Below, in pieces: positions 1 through 10,953 of a stretch of 64,000 nucleotides of DNA. The position numbers were made by a program, and so were the translations under genes. The notes below the pieces were generated by a model. It did no database searches and had not been told where the DNA came from. It saw only the letters and a program-made list of their open reading frames with translations. The stretch comes from Caenorhabditis remanei. Its lineage: Eukaryota > Nematoda > Chromadorea > Rhabditida > Rhabditidae. The first letter of the stretch is position 1. Every line of letters starts with the position of its first letter. The DNA is taken from NCBI RefSeq assembly GCF_010183535.1, contig NC_071332.1, positions 18,352,001 to 18,416,000 of the forward strand. Reading direction: 5' to 3'.

Positions 1-1113
1 TTTTTGTCAAGAAATGGTATGGATCCAATTCTTTTGGAAATCTCAGTTGAAGTCACTTCTCGTTGTTGATAATATTCAGTTTCATTCATGGTTTTAGCAC
101 GTTGACATATCTTGTAAAATGTCTTCATTGCTTTCTCGGATTTCGAAGTGGAAGTGGACGGTTGTTCGAGGAATTCTGCGATTATGGATGTTTTGAAAAC
201 GGGAAGATTTACTACTACAGTAAGTTTTACAAGTTTACCTTTTTCAGTCGAAAATGACCATCTTTCAGAGGGTGTTACGGTATCACTGATTGTTCCACAA
301 AGTAAATTATGTGTAACCCATACAGAACAAAAGTTGAGCTTCATTTTTGAAGTTGACAACTTTTTTGTACGAGTACTCCCTAGAGAGTTATGGTCATTTT
401 AAGGGGACAGCTTAAAAATCACTCTATTTTGCAGTGAAATGGGGCGATTTAAGGGAGAAACCACTTTGTAAATATGTAACCTCTAGGGAGTGTCCGTACA
501 AAAAAGTTGTCAACCGGAAAAAATGAAGGTCTACCTTTGTTATGTATGGTTTATACATAACTTGCTTTGTGGGACAATCAGTGTTACCGTAACACCCTCT
601 GGTCATTTTCAGCTGAAAAAGACCGAATTGTATATCTTACTGCACGGTACTGTAAGTCTTTTTAGGCAAGTTTTAAGTATATCCTAATCCCAATTTACTC
701 ATTTCCAGCTAATCACCTTTCAAAAGTTGCTCCACAATTTTCGTTTTCTTCATCATTCTATGCCCATCAACCAGCGTATCTTCATTATACTTTCCGCATA
801 CAGCTTTATAAAAGTTTTGACATGGATCCACAGAGACATCTCGCCAATTGTGCTATAACTTTGATATTCAGGGATTAGGCCTTCCTTAAATGAAACCAAC
901 CAATTGATGAGCGAGAAGGATACATTCCGGTGATTTACAGACACCGTTATGCTTCACAGACTGGAATTCTGAAGGTCTGGAAGGCGTGGTCTTCGTTGGC
1001 TCAGAACCTCTTATAATGATAACTGCCACGTAGAGAGCGAATATCCAGATGAGAAAGATTGTGAGAGATCTCAGTGGATGATGAGGCTTCGTTTCTTTGT
1101 CTTCTTGAGGCAT
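1..1113 (-). CDS. Neprilysin-like M13 metallopeptidase, N-terminal part
   Basis: Partial gene running off the left edge. Exon 1 (1113-901) encodes a short cytosolic tail, one membrane segment (about residues 17-36, core IFLIWIFALYVAVIII) and then VCKSPECILLAHQL. A 48-nt intron (900-853) leads to exon 2 (852-717), which reads HNWRDVSVDPCQNFYKAVCG, the classic start of the M13 ectodomain with its paired cysteines. After an intron of about 500 nt, exon 3 (about 214 to beyond 1) continues with an M13 N-terminal segment containing EKAMKTFYKICQRAKTMNET. The catalytic HExxH part would lie outside the window. The family are type II membrane zinc peptidases that cleave small peptides outside the cell; activity here cannot be judged. 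Exon 1 is 213 nt and exon 2 136 nt, and the frame carries through. The exon 3 acceptor (AG at 215-216 or 212-213) is weak. The next gene upstream ends 151 nt away. Confidence 0.85.
240..620. repeat. Foldback element (inverted repeat) in neprilysin intron 2
   Basis: The two arms, about 240-391 and 473-620, are imperfect reverse complements over roughly 150 bp. Both arms begin TTTTTCAG, continue with GAAAATGACC, and later share GTTGACAACTTTTTTGTACG. The arms enclose an 80-bp centre. No open frame of note lies inside, so this resembles a MITE or foldback transposon. A clear target duplication was not found. It fills most of the intron between exons 2 and 3. Confidence 0.75.
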
Positions 1114-1263
1114 TCTTTGATTTTTCGTCAAAAAGAGCAAATGACTACAATTTATTGACAGATTCTATTTATTGTTTTCTAAACCAGAACAAACTAAAAG
1201 TTCACGGAATCAAAAACAAAAAACAACATTTAACATCAATTCTATCAAAAACAGAACAAAAAA

Positions 1264-2650
1264 TTACAATCTCTTCTTCGATATTATCATTTTCTGTTGA
1301 TCATAATCCAATTTGAACTCCAAAATCTGGTTTGAATCGTCAGGAATCTTGTAGTTGTAGAGGAGAACGTCTTCATCTCCGGTATCGACTTGCTCACAGA
1401 ACGATTCTAGGTATTCAGAGCTGTCGTCGAGATCTGATTCGACAGTGCATGACTCGAAGTTGGTAGACGTGGAGAAGAACTGTAATGAAGAAATTGATGA
1501 ATTGACGTCCATAACATTTGAAAATAATCAGACTTGCTAGATTCCGGGCCGGGCCGGTCGGCCCGGATTTGAATTTTTGAACTTTCTCCACTACAATTTT
1601 TTGTCGAAAAATTTACTTTCTGAAAATTTTTCATATTTTTCCTCAAGTATATTTTTCAACCACCTTCGAAACCTACAAAAAGTTGTTCTTAAGAAATATT
1701 TTTCAAAAAAAAAATCGGGAAATTTTCGAAAAAAAATTTTGAATTTTTTTCGGTACTGAACTTCCAGGCCGGGCCAGGCCCTGGAAATTTTAATTCCGCC
1801 CCGGCCCGTTGCAAATCTGAAAATAATCATTGCAGTAATAAAATAACTAACATCTCTGAGGTTTATCAAGGATTGCTCTGTGACATCCCAATCTAAGATC
1901 ACAAAACGTTTGAAATGCATTAGAAATTCGGATGGGAAGTAATGGAAACAATCTTCAGCAGTGAGTTGCTCCGCTTGCTTCCACTGTTCCAGACTCGAGA
2001 TTTTTTTGACTCTTTCCGCTCCTTTTTCTGATGCCCAAATTTCAGTGCCTCCTCCTCCTCCTAAAACTTCAATATTCGCAAGCATTTTCGGTTTGAGAAA
2101 GGGAAGAATCGAGAGAAGAAATTCCGGATTTCCCGCATGGACTGTCAATGTTTTGACGTGTATTTGGTGATTCAGACTATTCGGAAGCAATCTGAATCGA
2201 TTCATTACATCAGGGGAGGGATGATAGACTGTCAGGTTTAGGTCATCCAATCGCAATTTAGGATTATTCAGTGCAATCGCCACATCATTCAAAGCGATTT
2301 TCACGTAATCGTTGCTTCTGATAAAGCATCCCTTATAATCGAAACCAAATGCATTCTTCTGATCAAAGTTCATGCCTGCATACACAACGTTTTTGCCGTT
2401 GTACACACAAGAGAAAAACGATTCAGTCAAATAGATCGCGATCGATTTGTATGCACTTTTCTGTTCATCGACGAGAGAACGCAGGTCTTTCGACACTTTT
2501 CGGAGAGTCAATCTGAAATTTCGAATAAATTTAGTTCGTTCCCTGCGGTTTTTGGGTTACTCACTGCTCTTTGAGATCACATTTCTCAATGATTTTCCCA
2601 ATTGCATCGGTGGGCAAATTGGAGAATTCGAGGGCAGAGGTAGTCGACAT
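1264..2650 (-). CDS. F-box/FTH protein FB1
   Basis: Three exons: 2650-2565, 2512-1852 and 1479-1264, 320 aa. Residues 1-29 are an F-box (FSNLPTDAIGKIIEKCDLKE). The rest is an FTH/DUF38 domain, including NPKLRLDDL, LNHQIHVKTL, LPFLKPKMLANIEV and LEQWKQAEQL. There is no HTH module. F-box proteins bind SKP1 and present substrates to CUL1 ligases; FTH domains are thought to bind the substrate (in C. elegans FOG-2 this region binds GLD-1). The start is supported by a TTTCAG site 14 nt upstream that could be a trans-splice acceptor. Intron 2 is lengthened by a 291-bp hAT-like MITE. No lesions seen. Confidence 0.88.
1529..1819. mobile_element. hAT-like MITE (GGGCC-rich), copy 1
   Basis: 291 bp in FB1 intron 2. 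The ends are CAGACTTGCTAG and the reverse complement of CAGATTTGCAAC. It is flanked by a perfect 8-bp duplication AAAATAAT (1521-1528 and 1820-1827), the size made by hAT transposases. Each subterminal region has runs of GGGCCGGGCC, and the centre is AT-rich. It has no coding capacity. Confidence 0.8.
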
Positions 2651-2793
2651 ATTTCGAAAGCTTCTGAAATTGTAATGAAAATCTATAAGAAAGAAAATAA
2701 TTTAACTGAGATAATTACAGCGTTTCAGACGCTTCAAGGAATAAAGAAACGGAACAACTTTTATCAACATTTCATAACAATAACAACAACAAA
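2651..2793 (-). promoter_or_regulatory. Representative intergenic spacer with stem-loop and candidate trans-splice site
   Basis: This spacer between FB2's stop and FB1's start is the type specimen for the left array. Read on the minus strand it holds an AT-rich stretch, a short stem-loop (2719-2734; AGCGT-rich stem, in sister spacers AGCGTTTCGAACGCT), a U-rich stretch, and a TTTCAG acceptor at 2664-2669 that ends 14 nt before the ATG. Spacers of almost the same length and content recur between most left-array genes. This is compatible with polycistronic transcription and spliced-leader trans-splicing, or with duplication of a gene-plus-spacer unit. Confidence 0.5.
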
Positions 2794-3840
2794 TCAGAAA
2801 TTCTTCTTCTCGATAATCATTTGGCAACCATACAATTTGAATTCCAACATCTTGTTCGAATCGTCAGGAATCTTGTAGCAATAGATCCCTTTTCTTCCAG
2901 ATCCCACTTTTTCACAGAACGATTCGAGGAATTTAGGGCAGTCGTCGAGATCTGATTCGACGGTGCATGACTCGAAGTTGGTCGATTTGGAGAATAACTG
3001 TAATGAAGAAATTCATAACATTCGAAAATAATCATTGCAGTAATAAAACAACTAACATCTCTGAGATTCATCAGAAAAACCTCGTCGACATGCCACTTGT
3101 AAATCACAAAACGTTTGAAATGCATTAGAAATTCGGATGGGAAGAAACCGAAATAATATCCAATAGTGAGTTGCTCCGCTTGCTTCCATTGCTCCAGACT
3201 CGAGATTTTTTTGACTCTTTCCGCTCCGTGTTTTGATGCACAATCTTCAGTGTCTCCTCCTCCTAAAACTTCAATATTCGCAAGCACTTTCGGTTTGAAA
3301 AAGGGGAGAATCGATAGAAGAAATTCAGTAGATCCCACATGGACTGTCAATGTTTTGACGTGTATTTGATGATTCAGACTATTCAGAAGCAATCTGAATC
3401 GATTCATTACATCAGGGGAGTCATAGATTCTCAGGCCCAGCTCATCCAATCGCAATTTTGGATTATTCAGTGCAATCGACAAATCATTCAAAGCCATTTT
3501 CACGTAATCATCGTTACTGATAATGGAGATTTCGATAGGCATGCCATTCTTATCCCAATTCTTGCTGGCATACACAATATCTTTGTCGTTGTACACACAA
3601 GAGATATACGAATCTGACGGATCGATCTCGATCCATTTGTATGCAATTTTCTGTTCATCGACGAGAGAACGCAGGTTTTTTGACACTTTTCGGAGAGTCA
3701 ATCTGAAATCTCAAATAAATTTAGTTCGTTCCCTGCGGTTTTTGGGTTGCTCACTGCTCTTTGAGATCACATTTCTCAATGATTTTCCCAATTGCATCGG
3801 TAGGCAAATTGGAGAATTCCAAGGCAGAGGTGGTCGACAT
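2794..3840 (-). CDS. F-box/FTH protein FB2
   Basis: Exons 3840-3755, 3702-3057 and 2997-2794, 311 aa in frame. The F-box (FSNLPTDAIGKIIEKCDLKE) is near-identical to that of FB1. The FTH exon shows LNHQIHVKTLTVHVG, LPFFKPKVLANIEV and LEQWKQAEQL, and the last exon ends KIPDDSNKMLEFKL...IIEKKNF. It is the closest relative of FB1, separated by 143 nt. A TTTCAG-like acceptor precedes the ATG. There are no stops or shifts. The substrate is unknown. Confidence 0.87.
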
Positions 3841-3901
3841 GTTTCGAAAGCTCCTGAAATTATATTAAAAATCTAAAAGAAGAAAGAGAATAAGATAACT
3901 A

Positions 3902-4148
3902 GTTGCCCGCGTACGAATACGGGGTGATAGGTTCCGGATAAAATATGACGACAAAGAACAGTTTCTTACAATAAATTTACTTTATTGCAAGAAAATAAAA
4001 TAAGAGAGCGTAACTTACAAAACAAAGGTTGAAACAACCAAAGCTAAAACTAGAACTAACTCTGAAAGCCAACCGACTTCAGAAAACTACTTGTTGCCAC
4101 GTGGAGTACACGTGTCCACGTGAACTGACGCGCTGAGGTTACGGTAGG
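3902..4148. mobile_element. 247-bp insertion of unknown class in the FB2-FB3 spacer
   Basis: Comparison with sister spacers such as the one at 10510-10530 (AAGATAACTAAGATAATT) shows this block interrupting that motif precisely, with CTA (or TA) repeated at 3899-3901 and 4149-4151. It has no coding potential and no convincing terminal inverted repeats. It contains AATAAA and an internal near-palindrome around 4100-4125 (ACGTGG...CCACGT). Removing it brings the spacer to about 160 nt, like its neighbours. Confidence 0.55.
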
Positions 4149-4250
4149 CTAAGATAATTACAGCGTTTCGAACGCTTCAAGGAACAAAGAAAAGACATTT
4201 TTTTTAATAACATTTCATTACAATAACAACAACAACAACAACAAGAAAAA

Positions 4251-5304
4251 TCAAAACTTCTTCTTTTCGATAACGATTTCGTCTTGGTTATAGTCTACTT
4301 TAAACTCCAAAATCTTGTTCGACTCATCAGGAATCTTGTAGTGGTAGATGACTTCTCCTCCAGATTCCACTTTTTCACAGAACGATTCGAGGTGTTCAGT
4401 GCAGTCGGCGAGATCTGATTCGACAGTGCACGACACGAAGTTGGTAGACGTGGAGAATAACTGCAATAAAGAAATTCATAACATAAGAAAATTATGATTT
4501 GTTTAATGAAAATAACTAACATCTCTGAGATTCATCAAGAAATCCTTGTCGACACGCCACTTGAAAATCACGAAACGTTTGAAATGCATGAGAAATTCGG
4601 CTGGGAAGTCACCGACATAATATCCAGTAGTGAGTTGTTCCGCTTGCTTCCACTGTTCCAGACTCGAGATTTTTCTGACAATTTCCGCTCCTTTTTCTGA
4701 TGCCCAATCTTCAGTGTCTTCTCCTCCTAAAACTTCAATATTCTCAAGCACTTTCGGTTTGAGAAAGGGGAGAATCGATAGAAGATATTCCGGATTTCCC
4801 GCAGGGACTGTCAATGTTTTGACGTGTATTTGGTGATTCAGACTATTCAGAAGCAATCTGAATCGATTCATTACATCAGAGGAGAAGTCGCAGAATGCCA
4901 GGTATAGGTCATCCAATCGCAATTTTCGATTATTCAGTGCAATCGACAAATCATTCAAAGCGATTTTCACGTAATCATCGTTTCTGATGACGGAGACTTC
5001 ATTAGTCATATAATTATCCCAATTCTCGCTTGCATACACAACATCTTTGTCGTTGTACACACAATCGATATACGAATCTGACGGATTGATCAGGATCGAT
5101 TTGTAGGCGAGTTTCTGTTTATCAACAAGAGAACGCAGGTCTTTCGACACTTTTCGGAGAGTCAATCTGAAATTTCGAATTAATTTAGTTTGTTCCCAGC
5201 GGTTTTTGGGTTACTCACTGCTCTTTGAGATCACATTTCTCAATGATTTTCCCAATTGCATCGGTGGGCAAATTGGAGAATTCCAGGGCAGAGGTAGTCG
5301 ACAT
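4251..5304 (-). CDS. F-box/FTH protein FB3
   Basis: Exons 5304-5219, 5166-4521 and 4460-4251, 313 aa. The domain order is F-box (residues 1-29) then FTH, with LNHQIHVKTLTVPAGNPEYL, LPFLKPKVLENIEV and LEQWKQAEQL, and last-exon motif YHYKIPDESNKILEFKVDY. The exon lengths 86 and 646 nt equal those of FB2, pointing to recent duplication. The protein is intact and has no HTH. The spacer to FB4 is 155 nt. Confidence 0.87.
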
Positions 5305-5459
5305 ATTTCGAACGCTTCTAAAAGAATAGTAAAAATCTATAAGAAAGGAAATAATTTAACTGAGATAATTACAGCGTCTCGAACGCTTCACGGAATAAAA
5401 AAAAACAATTTGAATCAACTTTTCATGACAAATAACAACAGAAACAACAACAAGAAACA

Positions 5460-6551
5460 TCAAAAATTCTTCTTCTCAATATCAATTTGGTCGTAGAAGT
5501 CATAATTGTATATTTTGAATTCCAATATCTTATTCGAATCGTCAGGAATCTTGAAGTGGTAGATGACTTCTCCTTCAGATTTCACTTTTTCACAGAATGG
5601 TTCGAGATATTCCGGGTAGTTGTCGAGACCGAATGATTCGACAGTGCACGCCTCGAAGTTGATAGATTTGGAGAATAACTGTAATGAAGAAATTGATAAA
5701 TTGACATCCATAACATTCGAAAGTAATCAGTCGTTGTCTGAAAATAACTAACATCTCTGAGATCTATCAAGAATTGCTCTGTGACATCTCGATTTAAGAT
5801 CAAGAAACGCTTGAAATGCATGAGACATTCTAATGGGAGGTAATGGAAACAATAGTGAGCAGTGAATTGTTCCGCTTGCTTCCATTGCTCCAGACGTGCG
5901 ACTTGTCTGACTTTTTCCGCTGCTTTTTCCGATAATCCTTCGTAAATTTCAATATTCACAAGCACTTTCGGTTTCAGACATGGGAGAATCGATAAAAGAT
6001 ATTCAGGGGATCCCGCACGGAATGTCAATGTTTTGACATGTATTTGATGATTCAGATGTTTCAGAAGCCCCTCCAATCTGAATTGAGTCACTTCATCACG
6101 AGAGTCAAAGCTGACTGTCAGTTCATCCAATCGCAATTTTGGATTATTCAATGCAATGGACACATCATTCAAAGCGATTTTCTTATAATCGTTGCTTTTG
6201 AGAATCCAAAATTCTTCATAAGCCAAACCAAGTTCCTCCTGTTCATACTCCTCATACTCTTCATCCCAATTCCCGCTTGCATACGTAACCCTTTTGTCGT
6301 TATACCCGCAAATGATATACGAATCATTCAAAATGATCGCGATGGATTTGTACCCAAGTTTCTGTTCATCGACGAGAGAACGCAGTTTTCTCGACACTTT
6401 TCGGAGAGTCATTCTGGAATTTCGAATAAATTCAGTTTGTTCCGAACAATTTCTGGGTTACTCACTGCTCTTTGAGATCACATTTCTCAATGATTTTCTC
6501 AATTGTATCGGTAGGCAAATTGGAGAATTCGAGGGTAGATGTAGTCGACAT
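5460..6551 (-). CDS. F-box/FTH protein FB4
   Basis: Exons 6551-6466, 6413-5753 and 5678-5460, 321 aa. The F-box starts MSTTSTLEFSNLPTDTIEKI. The FTH exon has an acidic insert (EEYEEYEQEELGLAYEE) in its first third that is shared only with FB13, marking a subgroup. LNHQIHVKTLTF, LPCLKPKVLVNIEI and LEQWKQAEQF follow. The frame is intact. The spacer to FB5 is 155 nt and carries the AGCGTTTCGAACGCT stem-loop at 6620-6634. Confidence 0.87.
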
Positions 6552-6706
6552 ATTTCGAAAGCTTCTGAAATTATAATGAAAATCTATAAGAAAGAAAATA
6601 ATTTAACTGAGATAATTACAGCGTTTCGAACGCTTCACGGAGAAAAGAAAATGAACAATTCTAATCAACTTTTCATAACAATAACAACAGAAAAAACAAC
6701 AACAAA

Positions 6707-7796
6707 TCAGAAATTCTTATTCTCGATAACCATTACGTATTCATTGTAGTCAATTTTAAACTCAAAAAACTTTCTCGAATTGTCAGGAATTTTGAAGTGG
6801 AAGAGGAGGATGGACGGATCTCCTGATTCCACTTCCTCACAGAACGATTCGAGGTGTTCAGTGCAGTCGGCGAGATCGTATGAATCGATAGTGCATGACT
6901 CGAAGTTGGTAGACGTGGAGAAAAACTGCAATGAAGAAATTGACATCCATAACATTCGAGAGAAATAATTTGTTTACTGGAAAAAACTTACATCTCTGAG
7001 ATTTATCAAGAAATCCTCTCTCAAACCACTTGCAAGAATCACAAAACGTTTGAAATGCATGAGAAATTCCGATGGGAAGTCATCGAAACAATCTTGAGTA
7101 GTGAGTTCTTCCGCTTGCTTCCATTGTTCCAGATTCGCAATTTTCCTGACTGTTTTCAATGCTTCTTCCGGTTCCCGATCGTCAAGGTCTTTTACGAAAA
7201 CTCCAATATTCCCGAGTTCCTTCGGTTTCAAGCAGGGAAGAATCGATAGAAGATTCTTCTGAAGATATTCAGGCGATTCCGCATGGACAAACAGTTTTTT
7301 GACGTGTATTTGGTGATTCAGATCTGGCAGAAGGCTATTCAATCCGAATAGTCTCATTCTATCATTGGAGTAATAGCTGACGATCAATTTATCCAATCGC
7401 AATTTTGGATTTTTCAGTGCAATCGACAAATCACTCAAAGCGATTTTCTCATAATCTTCGCTTCGGAGAATGCAGGATTCGTCAGTAACGATACGCACGC
7501 CCTTCTTATCCCAATTCTCGCTTGTATACACAACTCTTTTGTCGTTATACCAACAAATGATATACGAATCTGTCATATCAATCTGGATCGATTTGTACCC
7601 AATTTTCTGTTCATCGACGAGAGAACGCAGGTTTTTTGACACTTTTCGGAGAGTCAATCTGAAATCTCGAATAAATTTAGTTCGTTCCCTGCGGTTTTTG
7701 GGTTACTCACTGCTCTTTGAGATCACATTTCTCAATGATTTTCCCAATTGCATCAGTGGGCAAATTGGAGAATTCGAGTGCAGACGTAGTCGACAT
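6707..7796 (-). CDS. F-box/FTH protein FB5
   Basis: Exons 7796-7711, 7658-6992 and 6925-6707, 323 aa. F-box then FTH; the FTH region has LNHQIHVKKLFVHAE, LSILPCLKPKELGNIGV and LEQWKQAEELTTQDCFDDF. It pairs with FB6 (shared YYSNDRMRLF and LKPKEL), so these two form a subgroup. There are no lesions. The donor of the FTH exon is GTAAGT, in contrast to GTTAGT in FB1-FB4. Confidence 0.87.
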
Positions 7797-7952
7797 ATCT
7801 CGAAAGCTTCTGAAATTATAGTGAAAATCTATAAGAAAGAAAATAATTTAACTGAGATAATTACAGCGTTTCGAACGCTTCACGGAGAAAAGAAAATGAA
7901 CAATTCTAATCAACTTTTCATAACAATAACAACAGAAACAACAACAAAACAA

Positions 7953-9245
7953 TCAAAAATTCTTCTTCTCGATATCAATTTGGTATTCATTATAGTCTAC
8001 TTTAAACTCAAAAATCTTGCTCGAATTTTCAGGAATTTTACAGTGGTAGAGGACGACGGATGGATCTCCAGATTTCATTCTTTCACAGACCGATTCGAGG
8101 TATTCAGTGCAGCTGGAGAGAATACCGTATGTACCGACAGTGCATGACTGGAAGTTGGTAGACATGGAGAATAACTGTAATGAAGGAATTGATAATTTGA
8201 CATCCATAACATTCGAAAGAAATAATTTGTTTACTGGAAAAAACTTACATCTCTGAGATTCATCAAGAAATCCTCGTCCAAACCACTTGTAAAAATATCA
8301 AAACGTTTGAAATTCATGACAAATTCCAATGGGAAGAGATTGAAAAGGTCTAGAGTAAGTTCTTCCGCTTGCTTCCATTGCTCCAGATTCGCGATTTCCT
8401 TGACGCATTTCAATGCTTGTTCCGGTACCCAATCGTCAGGGTCTTCTACGAAAACTCCAATATTCACGAGTTCCTTCGGTTTCAAGCAGGGAAGAATCGA
8501 TAGAAGATTCTTATGAATATCTTCCGGAACATTCGCTTGGACTGACAATTCTTTGACGTGTATTTGATGATTCAGATGTTGCAGAAGGCTATTCAATCTG
8601 AATAGTCTCATTCTATCATTGTAGTAATAGCTGACGATCAATTTATCCAATCGCAATTTTGGATTATTCAGTGCAATCGACAAATCATTCAAAGCGATTT
8701 CCACATAATCTTCGCCTCTGATAGTGAAAGATTTCTTATTATCGAAACCACCATGTTGCTTATTCTCATCCCAATTCTCGCTGGCATACACAACCTTTTT
8801 GTCGTTGTACACACAAAAGATATGCGAATCCATCAGATGAATGTGGATCGATTTGTATGCAATTTTCTGTTTATCGACGAGAGAACGCAGGTCTTTCGAC
8901 ACTTTTCGGAGAGTCAACCTGAAATTTCGAATAAATTTAGTTTGTTAGGGAGCGGTTTTTTGCTGCTCACTGCTCTTTGAGATCACATTTCTCAATGATT
9001 TTCTCGATAGCATCATTATGCAAATTGGATAATTCGAGGTTTGAGATAATCGACCCAACATCGTAATCCAAATCGAATTCTCCACGTGAAAATCGATAAT
9101 ACCAGAACTCAAATTCCTTGAATTTGATGGCTTCGTATCCCATCACTTCACAGAAGTTTTTATAAGTATCGAAAACTGGTTTTCCGCGGAAATATTCAAA
9201 AAGGATGCATGATCGAAAGATTTTGGGAGAGGTAAGTTGGTCCAT
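7953..9245 (-). CDS. HTH-F-box-FTH protein FB6
   Basis: Exons 9245-8971, 8918-8249 and 8174-7953, 388 aa. Unlike FB1-FB5, the first exon starts with a mariner-type HTH (residues about 1-60: SCILFEYFRGKPVF, then FEFWYYRFSRGEFDLDYD). It reads straight into an F-box (NLHNDAIEKIIEKCDLKE) without an intron. The FTH domain follows, with LNHQIHVKELSVQA, LPCLKPKELVNIGV and LEQWKQAEELTL. The RFSRGEFDLDYD tail still matches the linker of mariner transposases (HTH_48/Mos1 type), so this is a domesticated transposase module. The frame is intact. The start was chosen by alignment with FB10 and FB11, which begin MDQL at the same place. Confidence 0.87.
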
Positions 9246-9406
9246 GAGTTCTGGAAATTTTGCATTTTTTAAATTAGGAAGATAAACATGTAAACTGGAG
9301 AGAAAATAAAGTGCTGCGCTAAGAACGCTTCACGGAATAAAGAAAAAAAAACAATTCTAAACAAGATTTCATAAGAATTACAACAGAAACAACCACAAGA
9401 AAGAAA

Positions 9407-10463
9407 TCAAGAATTCTTCTTTTCGATAACGATTTGGTATTGATCATAATCCAATTCGAACTCCAACATCTTGTTTGAATCGTCAGGAATCTTGTGGTGG
9501 AAAACAGATCGATCTTCGGTGTCGACTTGTTTCACAGAACGATTGGAGGAAGCCAAGGAAGTCGTCGGGATCTGATTGGACAGTGCATGACTCGAAGTTG
9601 ATAGACGTGGAGAATAACTGTAATGAAGAAATTCATAACATTCGAAAATAATCATTGCAGTAATAAAACAACTAACATCTATGAGTTTTATGAAGAAATC
9701 CTCGTAGACACACCACCCTAAGATCCCAAAATGTTTGAAATGCATGAGAAATTCGGATGGGAAGTAGTGGAAACAATCTTCAGCAGTGCTCCGCTTGCTT
9801 CCACTGTTCCAGACTCGAGATTTTTCAGACTCTTTCCCCTCCTTCTTTTGATGCCCAAATTTCAGAGTCTACTGCGTAAACTACAGTATCCACAAGCACC
9901 TTCGGTTTGAGAAAGGGGAGAATCGACATTAGAAATTCCGGATTTCCCGCATGGACTGTCAATGTTTTGACGTGTATTTGGTGATTCAGACTATTCAGAA
10001 GCAATCCGAATCGATTCATTATATCAGAGGAGAAGTCGCAGAATGCCAGGTTTAGGTCATCCAATCGCAATTTTAGATTTTTCAGTGCAATCGACACATC
10101 ATTCGAAGCGATTTTCTTATAATCTTCGCTTCTGAGAATGTAACTCTCGCCACGAACGAAACGCACGCACTTCTTACCCCAATTCTAGCTTGTATACACC
10201 ACTTTTCTGCCGTTATACGCACAAGAGATATACGAATCTGTCGGATAGATCTCGATCGATTTGTATGCATTTTTCTGTTCATCGACGAGAGAACGCAGGT
10301 CTTTCGACACTTTTCGGAGAGTCAATCTGAAATTTCAAATAAATTTTGTTTGTTTAAGCAGTTTCTGGGTTACTCACTGCTCTTTCAAGTCACATTTCTC
10401 AATGATTTTCCCAATTGCATCGGTGGGCAAATTGGAGAATTCGGGGGCAGACGTAGTCGACAT
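9407..10463 (-). pseudogene. F-box/FTH pseudogene FB7
   Basis: The exon layout is like FB1 (10463-10378, 10326-9677, 9617-9407), but it is broken in several places. An in-frame TAG sits at 10185-10187, where sisters have GAG in the motif VVYTSENW. About five bases are missing near 9788, just before the LEQWKQAE motif, compared with the sister reading. The last exon carries a small indel near 9530. F-box and splice sites survive, so inactivation looks recent. Confidence 0.85.
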
Positions 10464-10953
10464 ATCTCGAAAGTTTCTGAAATTATAGTAAACATTTGTT
10501 ACAAAGGGAATAAGATAACTAAGATAATTACAGCGTTTCAAACGCTTCAAGGAACAAAGAAAATGAACAATTTTTAAACAACATTTTATAACAATAACAA
10601 CAAAAAAAATCAAAAATTCTTCTTCTCGATAACGATTTCGTCTTGGTTACAGTCTACTTTAAACTCCAAAACCTTGTTCAAATCGCCAGGAATCTTGTAG
10701 CGGTAGAGGACTTCTTCTCCTGATTCCACTTTTTCACAGAACGATTCGAGGTATTCAGAGCAGTTTTCGCCTTCATTTGATTCGACAGTGCATGACTCGA
10801 AGTTGATAGAAGAGGAGAATAACTGTAATCAAGAAATTGACAAAGTGGCATCCATAAAAATCGGAAATAATCATCATTAAAAAACTAACATCTCTGAGAT
10901 TTATCAAGAATTGCTCTGTGACATGCTGATCCAAGATAACAAAACGTTTGAAA

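Noticed and set aside
63..687. Several small plus-strand open frames at the left edge
   Set aside because: They overlap the inverted repeat and the minus-strand neprilysin exons, and they show no domain or splice logic.
1961..2170. Plus-strand frames such as MSCSACFHCSRLEIFLTLSA, recurring in every F-box gene
   Set aside because: They are the exact antisense of the conserved LEQWKQAEQL region and repeat only because the minus-strand genes are paralogous.
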